64,000 bases of DNA from an uncultured Litoreibacter sp. (GCA_947494645.1 CANLVO010000001.1:1798001-1862000); one strand, 5' to 3'; positions 1 to 9,538 are shown, numbered from the stretch's first letter. Program-made: numbers and translations. The notes: generated by a model from the sequence alone, not told the origin.

Positions 1-122
1 ACCTCTTCCAGCGCGCGCACAGATTTTTCGCGGCCGACAAAAAGCGGCACGATCATATGCGGAAACACGACAATGTCGCGCAGCGGCAGAACGGGGTAGG
101 ATTGGGTCGGGTGCTCGGTCAT
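1..122 (-). CDS. lon: Lon protease, N-terminal fragment (cut by window edge)
   Basis: Only the first 40 codons are present. They read as the start of the Lon substrate-recognition domain, with the family motif [20 protein letters not shown]. Lon is an ATP-dependent cytoplasmic serine protease that degrades misfolded and regulatory proteins. The ATG at 122 is preceded by an AGGA ribosome binding site. A heat-shock-type promoter lies about 120 bases upstream. The AAA+ and catalytic domains lie outside the window. Confidence 0.9.
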   Translation of the reverse strand, partial: MTEHPTQSYPVLPLRDIVVFPHMIVPLFVGREKSVRALEE

Positions 123-430
123 TCCGTTTCCTTTTTGGCAAGATCGCCACGGCTCATCTTGGAACCTCTGACCCCGCTTTGCGGCAGTCTTTGGGCAATC
201 CCCTGGGTTTTTTCATCCAGCATAGGCTGGTTTTACAGGAAATGGGGCTTGCCGCCAGCGCTTTCAACCACCGTTGCCAAGCAGTTTGGCAAAGCTGCCG
301 TGGGGAAAGGGTCTTTGATCGCTCTTCGGCCACAATATCGGCAAAATGCCATGTTTCGTTCCGATGTATGCCCCAACAGCGCCCAGAATTGAGTCGATAA
401 GAAGCGCATGACCCTCATACGAGACCTTGA
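123..430. other. Divergent intergenic region between lon and the 431 gene
   Basis: 308 bases without a convincing gene. They hold the lon heat-shock promoter at 240-267 and the lon leader. I see no clear promoter for the rightward gene and no RNA gene. Open frames across this stretch run in several phases and have no ribosome binding site or family resemblance. Confidence 0.6.
240..267 (-). promoter_or_regulatory. Sigma-32 (heat-shock) type promoter of lon
   Basis: On the minus strand TTGAAA (267-262) is followed after 14 bases by CCCCATTT (247-240). This matches the RpoH consensus CTTGAAA-N(11-15)-CCCCAT-T closely. It points at lon, whose ATG is at 122, leaving a leader of about 110 bases. 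Heat-shock control of lon is well known in proteobacteria; its use here is inferred. Confidence 0.72.
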
Positions 431-1282
431 ATGATTAACATCATAGCACGCCAAATCCGACGCCTGGGAGTATTCTCCTTTGGCATGGCGTCCATGTTTC
501 TTGCCGTCGTGGCCCGCTCGGGGCTGGGCATGACGCAGATCGGTCATTTGATCTTCTTCTTTGGCGCTGTGCTGGCCTTCCTGGTCGTGGGCATCGGGCT
601 GATCAAAGCCCGCCCCGGCCAGCGGGGCATTCTTGAGATTGCAGGCTTCGCGGGCGTCATCTGCACCCTGTGCATGATCTATCTGCCCCATGCCGGCGGG
701 TTCACCCCGCTTGTGGCCATCGCGATTTTCTTCGCCACGCTGACCTCGTCGTGGTTTTTCCTGCATTCCGAGATGTCGCGCCGCATCGGCGCGCGCACCA
801 CATGGCGGACCCGGTTTTCGGGCGACGTGTATTATCCCGCCAAGCTGGTCTGGAAACATATCGTCCCTGGCGCTGCGATGCCGGAGGATCATTGCACCGG
901 GCAGGTCGCCAAATATGTCGAAGATCTCGATGATGAAGACACGATGCACGTCGCGCTGAAACCCGGCCGCACTGGTCAGGCGCGATACGACATCACCTTT
1001 CTGGAGCGCAACGCGCCAACCTTCTGCCGCTTCTATTTCGAAGGCAACGAGGCCGACGGCACGTTGGTCGATGGCATTTTCTCACTCTCGGTAGACGTGC
1101 AGGACCGCGGCGATTGTACCATCATCATCAACGAGGAGCGCTCAGGCCTGTCGCTGGGTTCTTTGATCGAGCGGTGGTTCGACGACGCGCTCAGCTTCCA
1201 GCATGACCGTCTGGTGGCGCTGCTTGATCAGCGTTATGGCCCGGGCGCGGGCATCAGCAAACCCCTGTCGCAACACGTCTAG
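431..1282 (+). CDS. Membrane protein with C-terminal SRPBCC-like domain
   Basis: A 283-residue protein. The first 120 residues form about four hydrophobic helices. The remainder is soluble and looks like a START/SRPBCC (polyketide cyclase-like) fold, judging from FSGDVYYPAKLVWKHIVPG and the closing amphipathic helix RWFDDALSFQHDRLVALLDQ. Ligand and function are unknown. The next gene begins 46 bases downstream and is also a small membrane protein, so the two may be co-transcribed. Domain assignment is by pattern only. Confidence 0.65.
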   Translation: MINIIARQIRRLGVFSFGMASMFLAVVARSGLGMTQIGHLIFFFGAVLAFLVVGIGLIKARPGQRGILEIAGFAGVICTLCMIYLPHAGGFTPLVAIAIFFATLTSSWFFLHSEMSRRIGARTTWRTRFSGDVYYPAKLVWKHIVPGAAMPEDHCTGQVAKYVEDLDDEDTMHVALKPGRTGQARYDITFLERNAPTFCRFYFEGNEADGTLVDGIFSLSVDVQDRGDCTIIINEERSGLSLGSLIERWFDDALSFQHDRLVALLDQRYGPGAGISKPLSQHV

Positions 1283-1328
1283 CAACCGACCATTGCCACT
1301 GCGTCTTTAGCCCGCCAGAGTGCGCGTC

Positions 1329-1835
1329 ATGACGCCGCTCACCCTCACCTATTCCCTGTCCGAAGCGCAGTTCATGCAAGCCGCCCGCGTACTGTGGTCC
1401 TACCGCGCGATAGGCGACCGGGGCAATTGGGTGGTGGTCATCCTGTGCCTTTGCGTGGGCCCGGTGCTTTTGCTCAATGAGGTGAGCACCGGCTGGCTGT
1501 TCATCGCCGTTGCTGTGTTCTTCGCAGTGCTCACATGGATACGCACAGTGCTTTGGCGCAGGGCCTACGGCCGGATGGTGAAATACACCGCGCCCATCAC
1601 CGCAACCTTCGCGCCGGATCATGTCACAACCAACTCAGCCGAAGGCGACAGCACCCTGCCGTGGAGCTTTTTCAAAAGCTATGCGGAGACCCCGGATTAC
1701 GTGTTCCTGTTCGGGCCCAAAAGAACGCTGTCGATCATTCCAAAATCCGCGCTACCGGTGCCCGAAGATATCGAAACGCTGCGCGATTTCATCACCGCCG
1801 CGCATCTGCCCCGCAAAAAAATGCGCTGGACCTAA
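1329..1835 (+). CDS. YcxB-like membrane protein
   Basis: A 168-residue protein with an N-terminal soluble strand region (LTLTYSLSEAQF), two adjacent transmembrane helices at about 35-75, and a C-terminal PH-like part containing LPWSFFKSYAETPDYVFLF and IIPKSAL. This order matches the YcxB family, whose function is unknown. A GTG three codons upstream (1320) is an alternative start; I chose the ATG at 1329. It runs towards tgt. Confidence 0.65.
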   Translation: MTPLTLTYSLSEAQFMQAARVLWSYRAIGDRGNWVVVILCLCVGPVLLLNEVSTGWLFIAVAVFFAVLTWIRTVLWRRAYGRMVKYTAPITATFAPDHVTTNSAEGDSTLPWSFFKSYAETPDYVFLFGPKRTLSIIPKSALPVPEDIETLRDFITAAHLPRKKMRWT

Positions 1836-1869
1836 AAGATACGGGAGGGCGGGCGGGGCGATCTGAGCC

Positions 1870-1896
1870 ACGCGAAGGAGCGGCGTTCCGTCCTCG
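1870..1896. terminator. Possible bidirectional terminator hairpin
   Basis: GCGAAGGA and TCCTCGC arms pair with one bulge in the short gap between two convergent genes (ends at 1835 and 1897). There is no strong T run, so this is a weak call. Confidence 0.3.
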
Positions 1897-3027
1897 CTAC
1901 AATGGCTCAATATCACCACCCGCACGGGTCGCATGAAACTGCGCCACAAAGGCGCTCAACCCACCTGCCGCAATCGCTGCGCGCAACCCGGCCATCAATT
2001 CCTGATAGTAATGCAGATTGTGCCAGGTCAGCAGCATCGAAGAGATCATCTCCTGCGCCTTGAACACGTGATGCAAATACGCCCGGCTGTAGTTCGAGCA
2101 GGCCGGGCAGCCGCAAGCCTCGTCCAAGGGCCGCGGGTCATCCGCGTGCCGCGCATTCTTGATGTTCACCACCCCGTGGCGCGTAAACACCTGCCCCGTG
2201 CGCCCCGAACGCGACGGCAACACGCAGTCAAACATGTCGATGCCGCGCTCCACCGCCCCCACAATATCGTCGGGCTTGCCCACGCCCATCAGGTAACGCG
2301 GCTTGTCCTCGGGCAGCTGTCCCGGCGCATAATCAAGGCAGCCAAACATTGCCTCCTGCCCCTCGCCCACGGCCAGACCGCCCACCGCGTAGCCCTCAAA
2401 GCCGATCTCGCGCAGCGCATCCGCGCTTTGCTCCCGCAGGTCCTGTTCCAAACCACCTTGCTGAATGCCAAACAGCGCATATCCCGGCCGGTCGCCGAAG
2501 GCCTCGCGCGAACGGCGCGCCCAGCGCATCGACAACTCCATGCTCTGCGCAATCCGCGTCCTATCCGCAGGCAATGCGGGGCATTCGTCAAAACACATCA
2601 CAATGTCAGAGCCCAGCAGCTTTTGTATCTCCATCGAGCGTTCCGGGCTCAGCATATGCTTTGAGCCGTCAATATGGCTTCGGAACGTCACGCCCTCCTC
2701 GGTCAGTTTGCGCAGCTCCGCGAGGCTCATCACCTGAAATCCGCCGCTATCAGTCAGGATCGGGCGGTCCCAGTTCATGAACCGATGCAAGCCCCCCAGC
2801 TTAGCGATCCGCTCGGCGGTGGGCCGCAGCATCAGGTGGTAGGTGTTGCCCAGCAAAATATCAGCGCCCGTGGCCCGCACGCTGTCAGGCATCATCGCCT
2901 TGACCGTCGCCGCGGTCCCCACAGGCATGAACGCAGGCGTGCGGATCTCTCCGCGCGGAGTATCAATCTGCCCCGTACGGGCCCGGCCATCCGTGCCATG
3001 CACGGTGAAGGAAAAACGCTTGCTCAT
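1897..3027 (-). CDS. tgt: Queuine tRNA-ribosyltransferase
   Basis: 376 residues, normal length for bacterial TGT. The enzyme exchanges guanine-34 of GUN-anticodon tRNAs for preQ1 on the way to queuosine. Visible motifs are the active-site [10 protein letters not shown], the substrate loop GIQQGG, the nucleophile region [15 protein letters not shown] and the C-terminal zinc site [16 protein letters not shown]. The other queuosine genes are not in the window. It diverges from the gene at 3080, with 52 bases between the starts. Confidence 0.97.
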   Translation of the reverse strand: MSKRFSFTVHGTDGRARTGQIDTPRGEIRTPAFMPVGTAATVKAMMPDSVRATGADILLGNTYHLMLRPTAERIAKLGGLHRFMNWDRPILTDSGGFQVMSLAELRKLTEEGVTFRSHIDGSKHMLSPERSMEIQKLLGSDIVMCFDECPALPADRTRIAQSMELSMRWARRSREAFGDRPGYALFGIQQGGLEQDLREQSADALREIGFEGYAVGGLAVGEGQEAMFGCLDYAPGQLPEDKPRYLMGVGKPDDIVGAVERGIDMFDCVLPSRSGRTGQVFTRHGVVNIKNARHADDPRPLDEACGCPACSNYSRAYLHHVFKAQEMISSMLLTWHNLHYYQELMAGLRAAIAAGGLSAFVAQFHATRAGGDIEPL

Positions 3028-3079
3028 GGCTGCCCTTTAGGGCCAAACCCCCTCCATATGCAACCAAGGGCGCAGGCGC

Positions 3080-4198
3080 ATGACCGCTGAGATGATCAAA
3101 CTGGGATGGGAAGAATGGCTGGCCCTGCCCGCCCTCGGCCTGCCCGCGATCAAAGCCAAGATCGACACTGGCGCCCGCACCTCCGCGCTGTCGGCCACGC
3201 ATATCGAGCCCTTTGGCAGCGACAAGACCCCGAAAGTCCGCTTCACCGTCCATCCGATCCCCGGCAATTACGATCTGGCCATCCCCTGCTCAGCGCCCCT
3301 GAAAGACCGCCGTTCGGTGACCTCATCCAATGGCGAGGCAGAGCTGCGCTACGTGATTGAAACAACGCTCAACGTCGGTGGCCAAAGCTGGCCCATCGAG
3401 GTGACCCTGACAGACCGCGACGGCATGGCCTATCACATGCTCCTGGGCCGAATGGCGCTGGTTGACCGCTGCGTGGTGGTCCCCGGTGAAAGCCACCAGC
3501 AGCCGGAACTCAGCTACGACCTCTACGCTCAGAAACCCGCCAAGCCGGGCCAGAGCCGCGCTTTGCGTCTGGCGCTTCTGACCGCGCGCCCCACCACCAG
3601 CTCTGCCCGCGAGATCCGCACTGAGGCAGAGGCCCGTGGACACACATTAGAGGCGTTCGATCCAGCCACACTGACCCCCCATGTCAGCCCCACTGCGCCA
3701 GCAACCTTGCAAAACGGCACCGCCTTGCCGCGCTTTGACGCGGTGATCGCGCGCATGCCCGCCAACCGTCACAACCTCGCCGTGCTGCGCCAATTCGAGG
3801 CGCTGGGCAGCTACACGCCCAACAGCGCAGAGGCCATGGCCGCCGCCGCGGACCCGCTGCGCACCCGACAGGTTCTGGCCCGCCACCACATCCCGATCGA
3901 GGAACCCGGCGCAGAAGAGACGCAGGACAGCGTCACCGCCACGCTTATCGGCAAACGCGTGCGCTGCCCGCAGCACAAACTGACCAAACCTGAACGCGCC
4001 ACACTGCTCCGCGCAGCGCGCGCCCTCGGGTTGGGCTTTGCGGCATTCAAATTGCGCCATGAGGACGGGCAGATGATCATCCAAGACGTCTCTGCCAAGC
4101 CTGACATACGGCCTTTGAAAAAGCGCAAATCCACTGCCGCTGTGCTTCTTGATCTCGTCGAAAAACGCGCCCGGCCCAAGCCCAAAAAGCGCCGCTGA
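3080..4198 (+). CDS. Retropepsin-like zinc protease fused to a reduced RimK-type ATP-grasp
   Basis: A 372-residue two-part protein. Residues 5-150 are an ATP-dependent zinc protease/RimB-like retropepsin domain, with the aspartate motif KIDTGARTSAL (Asp29) and the partner strand HMLLGR near 120. Residues about 160-270 match the RimK pre-ATP-grasp region (NSAEAMAAAADPLRTRQVLARHHIP). The central ATP-binding subdomain seems missing: the chain passes almost directly to a C-terminal RimK-like segment (TLLRAARALGLGFAAFKLRH, then IIQDVSAKPDIRPLKK). RimB processes poly-glutamate tails added by RimK to ribosomal protein S6; whether that role is kept here is unknown. Confidence 0.72.
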   Translation: MTAEMIKLGWEEWLALPALGLPAIKAKIDTGARTSALSATHIEPFGSDKTPKVRFTVHPIPGNYDLAIPCSAPLKDRRSVTSSNGEAELRYVIETTLNVGGQSWPIEVTLTDRDGMAYHMLLGRMALVDRCVVVPGESHQQPELSYDLYAQKPAKPGQSRALRLALLTARPTTSSAREIRTEAEARGHTLEAFDPATLTPHVSPTAPATLQNGTALPRFDAVIARMPANRHNLAVLRQFEALGSYTPNSAEAMAAAADPLRTRQVLARHHIPIEEPGAEETQDSVTATLIGKRVRCPQHKLTKPERATLLRAARALGLGFAAFKLRHEDGQMIIQDVSAKPDIRPLKKRKSTAAVLLDLVEKRARPKPKKRR

Positions 4199-4205
4199 GG
4201 CAGGA

Positions 4206-5417
4206 TTAAACCAAGACGCGGCGGGTGCGTGACCGCATCAGCAAAAACACCATGATCGCCACGTTCAGGCCGTTCCAGCCAATGCCGTTGATGAAGGCCA
4301 ACGTGTAAGACCCTGTGACGTCGTAAATCCAGCCCGACATCCAGCCGCCAATCGCCATGCCCAAAATGGTAGTCATGATGACGAAACCTACTTTGCTACC
4401 CGCCTCCTTGGCCGGCAGATACTCCCGCACGATCACGGCGTAGGCCGGCACGATCCCGCCTTGGCTGAGACCAAACAGCATCGAGACGAGGTAAAGCGAC
4501 ACCAACCCGTCGAAGGGCAAAAACAGAAACAGCGCCGTCATCTGCAAGGCTGAGCCGATCAGCAGCGTCAGCACGCCTCCCAGCTTGTCCGACATCAGCC
4601 CCGAGATCAGCCGCGACACGACACCGCCCATCAGCATCAGCGACAGCATCTCCGCCCCCACGGCGGGGCCATAACCTAGGTCGACGCAATAGGCCACGAT
4701 ATGCACCTGTGGCATCGACATCGCCACGCAACACCCAATCCCCGCCAGCCCCAACAACCAGACCAACGTGCGGGAGCTGAACGGAACCGACCGGCGGTTC
4801 AATGCGGCCGCCGCTTCTGCCGTAGCCTCGGCTTCAGCGGGGATACGTCGTTTCAGCAACAAGGCCAGCGGGATCATCGTCAGCAAGCTGACCACGCCAA
4901 TGATCACATAGGCCGTGCGCCAGCCCTGATCGGCAAGAATGCCCGCCAGCAGCAGCGGCCAGATCGCCCCGCTGAGGTAGTTGCCCGAAGCCGCAATCGC
5001 CACCGCAATCCCGCGTCGTTTGAAGAACCAATGCGAGATATCTGCAATGACGGGCCCAAAGCATACGGACGAGCCAAAGCCGATGAGGAACTGCACAAGT
5101 GATAACACAAGGATCGAGCCCGACACCGCCGCCAGCCCAAACCCCGCCGTCAGCAGGATCGTTGCCCCAATGAGCGAGGCGGTCACCCCAAACCGGTCCA
5201 CCGCGCGGCCGATGAACAGATTGCCCAGTGCAAAGCCGATCATCGTCAGCGTATAGGGCAGCGACGCATCCGCCCGGCTGCCGCCAAATTCGGCCTGCAC
5301 GGCGGGCATAATCACAATGATCGCCCACATCCCCACATTGCCCACCACTGCGATGGCCAGCGTGATCGCCAGCCGCGTCCAGGAATACCGGCTATCAAGG
5401 ATATTTGCGTCGCTCAT
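4206..5417 (-). CDS. MFS transporter
   Basis: A 403-residue protein with about 12 transmembrane helices and the signature FIGRAVDRFG between helices 2 and 3, followed by a central cytoplasmic stretch rich in Glu and Ala. It resembles the oxalate/formate (OFA) or monocarboxylate branch of the major facilitator superfamily, but the substrate cannot be told from sequence. The upstream ATG at 5483 would add 22 polar residues before the natural N-terminus MSDANILDSR, so I start at 5417. It converges with the gene at 3080. Confidence 0.82.
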   Translation of the reverse strand: MSDANILDSRYSWTRLAITLAIAVVGNVGMWAIIVIMPAVQAEFGGSRADASLPYTLTMIGFALGNLFIGRAVDRFGVTASLIGATILLTAGFGLAAVSGSILVLSLVQFLIGFGSSVCFGPVIADISHWFFKRRGIAVAIAASGNYLSGAIWPLLLAGILADQGWRTAYVIIGVVSLLTMIPLALLLKRRIPAEAEATAEAAAALNRRSVPFSSRTLVWLLGLAGIGCCVAMSMPQVHIVAYCVDLGYGPAVGAEMLSLMLMGGVVSRLISGLMSDKLGGVLTLLIGSALQMTALFLFLPFDGLVSLYLVSMLFGLSQGGIVPAYAVIVREYLPAKEAGSKVGFVIMTTILGMAIGGWMSGWIYDVTGSYTLAFINGIGWNGLNVAIMVFLLMRSRTRRVLV

Positions 5418-5510
5418 GGCGCTGACGCTAGGAGCGCGCGCACCGATTGTATAGCGCCCAAATCCAACCGTCAGAGGGGACATGTCACGCCAACAGCGTC
5501 ACGACGGGGT

Positions 5511-5543
5511 GTGTACGCAAAGTGTACAGGTTGTGTACGCCAA
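5511..5543. repeat. Three direct repeats of GTGTAC with an 11-bp period
   Basis: GTGTAC occurs at 5511, 5522 and 5533, exactly 11 bases apart, in units GTGTACGCAAA, GTGTACAGGTT and GTGTACGCCAA. The array sits in the divergent region between the MFS gene (start 5417) and sufT (start 5628). Spacing of one helical turn suggests a cooperative operator on one face of the DNA. The binding protein is not known. Confidence 0.6.
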
Positions 5544-5627
5544 TTTTCGTGACCGCGCGCCACTGGACGTTTCGATCCGCAATCCCTACATTATTGCTCA
5601 ACAATAGCCCTTTAGGACGCCGGACAT

Positions 5628-5987
5628 ATGAACGACCAGACCCCTCTCGAAGGCACCGCGCTGATCCAGCCGTCTTCGACGGAGCACCCGCTGCACGAAA
5701 ATATCGTGGAGGCGTGCCGCAGCGTCTATGATCCCGAAATTCCGGTCAACATCTTTGACCTCGGACTGATCTACACCATTGATATCAATGACGAAAACGA
5801 AGTGAACATCCTGATGTCCCTCACAGCGCCCGGCTGCCCCGTTGCAGGCGAAATGCCCGGCTGGGTCGCCGAAGCCGTAGAGCCTCTGGCGGGCGTCAAA
5901 CAGGTCAACGTAGAGCTCGTCTGGGAACCCCCTTGGGGGATGGAGATGATGTCCGACGAGGCCAAGTTAGAGTTAGGGTTCATGTGA
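5628..5987 (+). CDS. sufT: SUF-associated Fe-S assembly protein SufT (MIP18/DUF59 family)
   Basis: A 119-residue MIP18/DUF59-family protein. The core motif DPEIPVNIFDLGLIY is followed by the conserved cysteine in LTAPGCPVAGEMP and the closing VWEPPWGMEMMS. SufT-type proteins help mature Fe-S proteins, often beside the sufBCDS operon; that operon is not here. Its TGA overlaps the ATG of the next gene by one base, so the two are translationally coupled. Confidence 0.88.
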   Translation: MNDQTPLEGTALIQPSSTEHPLHENIVEACRSVYDPEIPVNIFDLGLIYTIDINDENEVNILMSLTAPGCPVAGEMPGWVAEAVEPLAGVKQVNVELVWEPPWGMEMMSDEAKLELGFM

Positions 5988-6352
5988 TGTTCATCCCCGG
6001 CGAAAACCCCGTCAAAATCACCCCCCGCGCCGCCGCGCAGATTGCCAAGCTGATGGCAAAAGAAGGCCATAAGGCTTTGAAAATAGGCGTGAAAAAAGGT
6101 GGCTGTGCGGGCATGGAATACACCATGGACTATGTCAACGAGCTGGGCCCGCATGACGAGGCCGTAGAGGTTGACGGCGCCCGTGTCGTCATCGCGCCCA
6201 TGGCGCAGATGTTCCTGTTCGGCACCGAAATTGACTATGAAACCAGCCTGTTAGAGAGCGGTTTCAAGTTCAACAATCCCAACGTCTCCGAGGCCTGCGG
6301 CTGCGGCGAAAGCATCAAGTTCGACGACGCGCTTTTCGCCAAACCCTCCTGA
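5987..6352 (+). CDS. sufA: A-type Fe-S carrier protein (HesB/IscA/SufA family)
   Basis: A 121-residue A-type Fe-S carrier. The three ligand cysteines are visible: GGCAGMEY near residue 38 and the C-terminal pair in EACGCGESI. Such proteins hold and transfer Fe-S clusters to apo-enzymes. The start is fixed by the TGATG junction with sufT, and the longer frame from 5933 is rejected. The symbol is assigned from context with sufT; iscA-type naming is possible. Confidence 0.88.
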   Translation: MFIPGENPVKITPRAAAQIAKLMAKEGHKALKIGVKKGGCAGMEYTMDYVNELGPHDEAVEVDGARVVIAPMAQMFLFGTEIDYETSLLESGFKFNNPNVSEACGCGESIKFDDALFAKPS

Positions 6353-6355
6353 CCC

Positions 6356-6682
6356 GTGAGCGTCTCTGACGAAGACATTGCCTTCGCCAAAGAGCTTTTC
6401 GACGGCGTCGGCCACATCACCACGCGAAAGATGATGGGCGGGCTATGTCTTTATTCCGATGGCACAATTTTCGCGCTGCTCTACTCGGATGGCACGCTCT
6501 ACATTAAGGCACAGGGTGATTTCATCGACGAGGTGAAAGCCCTAGGCTGCACCCAATGGACCTACCAGCGCGAGGGCAAGGACAAACCCACCGCCATGCC
6601 CGACTGGACCTTACCCGAGGCCTGTCTTGATGACCCCGACGAAGCGCGCGCCCTCGCCCGCCGCGCGTTGGAGCATCTCTAA
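6356..6682 (+). CDS. TfoX/Sxy N-terminal domain protein
   Basis: A 108-residue protein matching only the TfoX N-terminal domain, with the motif TRKMMGGLCLYSDGTIFALL. In gamma-proteobacteria TfoX/Sxy activates competence genes with CRP; single-domain versions in alphaproteobacteria have no settled role. It starts with GTG three bases after the preceding stop, consistent with a three-gene operon sufT-sufA-tfoX. Confidence 0.78.
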   Translation: MSVSDEDIAFAKELFDGVGHITTRKMMGGLCLYSDGTIFALLYSDGTLYIKAQGDFIDEVKALGCTQWTYQREGKDKPTAMPDWTLPEACLDDPDEARALARRALEHL

Positions 6683-6745
6683 AACGCGCTTGCCCTGACT
6701 GCGCAGCTTTGCAAGTTTGACCGCAGCAAAAAAGGGATCACAGCC

Positions 6746-7495
<750 letters not shown>

Positions 7496-7538
7496 TTTCC
7501 ATTTGGTTGCAAATACTCTGTGGGGATGCCCGCGTGGC

Positions 7539-7590
7539 GGGGAGTTGCCATTGATGCGCCATTGGTGCGAGCACAATGGCGGCGCTCCCC
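7539..7590. repeat. Long imperfect palindrome between convergent genes (REP-like or terminator)
   Basis: GGGGAG (7539-7544) pairs with CTCCCC (7585-7590) and GCCATTG (7547-7553) pairs with CAATGGC (7574-7580), with a small internal loop and a 20-base top loop. It lies between the ends of tpiA (7495) and the SLC13 gene (7624), where a two-way terminator is expected. It is preceded by GCAAATACTC; a related CAAAAATACTC lies after the P450 gene near 18558. Confidence 0.5.
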
Positions 7591-7623
7591 AAGAACGCAA
7601 AATGTCCGGTGCGCGGAACGCGC

Positions 7624-9507
7624 TCAATAAAACAGGTTCAAAGCCGTCAGCGATACGATCAGAAACAGAACAGTCATCAGGCTGCCGGCTTTCACAAAAT
7701 CCGCAACCCGGTAGCCCGCCGGCCCCATGATCAACGCGTTCACCTGATGGGTCGGGATCAGGAAGCTGTTCGAGGTGGCAATCGCGACAGTCAGGGCAAA
7801 CATCCCCGGATTGCCCCCCGCCGCAACAGCGATGGAGACCGCCAGCGGCACAAGCAGAACAGTGGCTCCGACATTCGACATCACCAGCGTGAACGCTGTT
7901 GCCAGCACGGCCAGCCCAGCCTGCAAAGCCCAAAGCGGCCAGCCATCCAGCAAGACTAATATCTGCTGCGCAATCCAGGCCGCCGTGCCCGTCTCCTGCA
8001 CGGCCTGGCCCAATGGGATCAGGCTGGCCAACAAGAACACGGTTTGCCAGCTGACTGCGCCGTAGGCCTCATCCACCGTCAACACCTTGGACAGGATCAT
8101 GCCGACCGCGCCCACCAACAGGCAAAGCGACAGCCGCACATCTGTAAACAGGATCAGGATTAGTGCCACGGCAAAAAACCCAAGCGCCCAGTTGACCTTC
8201 TGAGGCCTCAAATCCTCACGTGGAAAATCCGTGGTGATGATCACAAAATCACGGTCCGGCAACAGCCGCGCAAGCGCATCCCAAGGGGTGTGCACCGCCA
8301 GCGTATCGCCCGAGCGCAGCATCTGCTCCCCCAGACGGCAGGCCTCATGCTCTTCTGTTTCCACAAGGCTGAGAACCTCCTCGCCGCGGTGGATGGCAAG
8401 CAGCGAAAACCCGTAGGTCTGACGGATACGCAGCTCTTTGGGCTCCTTGCCGATTAGGCTGGAAGTGGGCGGAATGACGATCTCGGCCACACCGGCACTG
8501 GTCGGCGCAAAGTCTTCGACAAACCGCTCCGGCGTCGGCGCAACCGTCAACCCATAGGTGTCGGCAAATTCGTTCACGACCCGGCGCAGCCCCAGCACCG
8601 CCAAACGGCATGGCGTCTCGATCTGCGTGTCGACCATCGGGGCCACGACCTTCTTGCCGCGATAATCCGTGCCGATGATATAGAGGTGATGCGCGTCCAT
8701 GATGTCGCTCAGGGTCTGGCCCACCAGGATATTGCCCTCCGGCACGATCACCTCAAAAATATCCGCATTCAGCCCGTAGGTCTGACGCATATAGGCCTGC
8801 ATGGATTGGCCCGAGGTTGCATCATCCTTGTCGCTATGGGCGGGCAGCACCCAGCGCCCCAGAAGCACGAAATACAAAATACCCGTGACGATCAGCATCG
8901 CACCCACCGGCGTGACCGAGAACAGCCCGAACGGTTCAATTTGCTGATCGGCAGGCAACCCATTATTGGCCGTCAGGATCAGGTCATTGAGCAAGATCAG
9001 CGGCGAAGAGCCGACCATGGTCATGGTCCCCCCCAAAATAGCGCAGAAGCCCATTGGCATCAGCAGGCGCGACAAAGGCAACCCTGTGCGCGCCGAAATA
9101 CGGGAGACCACCGGCAGAAACAGCGCCGCCGCACCAACGTTCTGCATGAACGAAGAGATCACGGCGACAGTACCGGAGACAATCGGGATGATCCGCGCCT
9201 CGGTCGTGCCCCCCTTGCGCAGGATAAGCCCAGCCACCTTTGACATCAGCCCGGTCTTGTCGAGCCCCATGCCGATGATCATCACCGCAATGATCGAAAT
9301 CACCGCATTCGACGCAAACCCGTCAAACAGATGGTTCACATCCGCCAGATTGCCCAGCCCCGGCAGGTAGCTCAGCGCGCCCAACAGGACCATCACCAGA
9401 ATGGCGGCCAGATCGATGCGGATGATCTCGGACACGAACAGCCCAACGGTGAAGGCCAGCAGGCCCAGCACCACTCCCATCTCCAAGGTTAATGTAATCG
9501 GGTCCAA
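7624..9507 (-). CDS. SLC13-family permease with two TrkA-C (RCK_C) domains
   Basis: A 627-residue inner-membrane protein. Blocks of hydrophobic helices (about 1-205 and 400-627) flank a soluble middle of some 190 residues with two TrkA-C-like repeats (DIFEVIVPEGNILVGQTLSD and AEIVIPPTSSLIGKEPKELR). The helix motif GTMTMVGSSPLILLND and its second-half counterpart NVGATVLLVPLAVSIAVA fit the DASS/SLC13 fold, used for dicarboxylate or sulfate with sodium. The substrate is uncertain; the adjoining TRAP dicarboxylate system is suggestive only. Confidence 0.85.
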   Translation of the reverse strand: MDPITLTLEMGVVLGLLAFTVGLFVSEIIRIDLAAILVMVLLGALSYLPGLGNLADVNHLFDGFASNAVISIIAVMIIGMGLDKTGLMSKVAGLILRKGGTTEARIIPIVSGTVAVISSFMQNVGAAALFLPVVSRISARTGLPLSRLLMPMGFCAILGGTMTMVGSSPLILLNDLILTANNGLPADQQIEPFGLFSVTPVGAMLIVTGILYFVLLGRWVLPAHSDKDDATSGQSMQAYMRQTYGLNADIFEVIVPEGNILVGQTLSDIMDAHHLYIIGTDYRGKKVVAPMVDTQIETPCRLAVLGLRRVVNEFADTYGLTVAPTPERFVEDFAPTSAGVAEIVIPPTSSLIGKEPKELRIRQTYGFSLLAIHRGEEVLSLVETEEHEACRLGEQMLRSGDTLAVHTPWDALARLLPDRDFVIITTDFPREDLRPQKVNWALGFFAVALILILFTDVRLSLCLLVGAVGMILSKVLTVDEAYGAVSWQTVFLLASLIPLGQAVQETGTAAWIAQQILVLLDGWPLWALQAGLAVLATAFTLVMSNVGATVLLVPLAVSIAVAAGGNPGMFALTVAIATSNSFLIPTHQVNALIMGPAGYRVADFVKAGSLMTVLFLIVSLTALNLFY

Positions 9508-9517
9508 AACGCCTCCA

Positions 9518-9538
9518 ACCCCGCCAGATTAGCGGGGT
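9518..9538. terminator. Hairpin between dctM and the SLC13 gene
   Basis: ACCCCGC (9518-9524) and GCGGGGT (9532-9538) form a perfect 7-bp stem with a 7-base loop, 40 bases after the dctM stop and 11 bases before the SLC13 start on the same strand. The T tract that follows is short and interrupted, so it may end or weaken transcription, or be a leader structure. Confidence 0.42.

Noticed and set aside
233-949. 238-codon frame antisense to the 431 gene
   Set aside because: His/Asp/Lys-rich shadow composition; the plus-strand frame has clear membrane helices.
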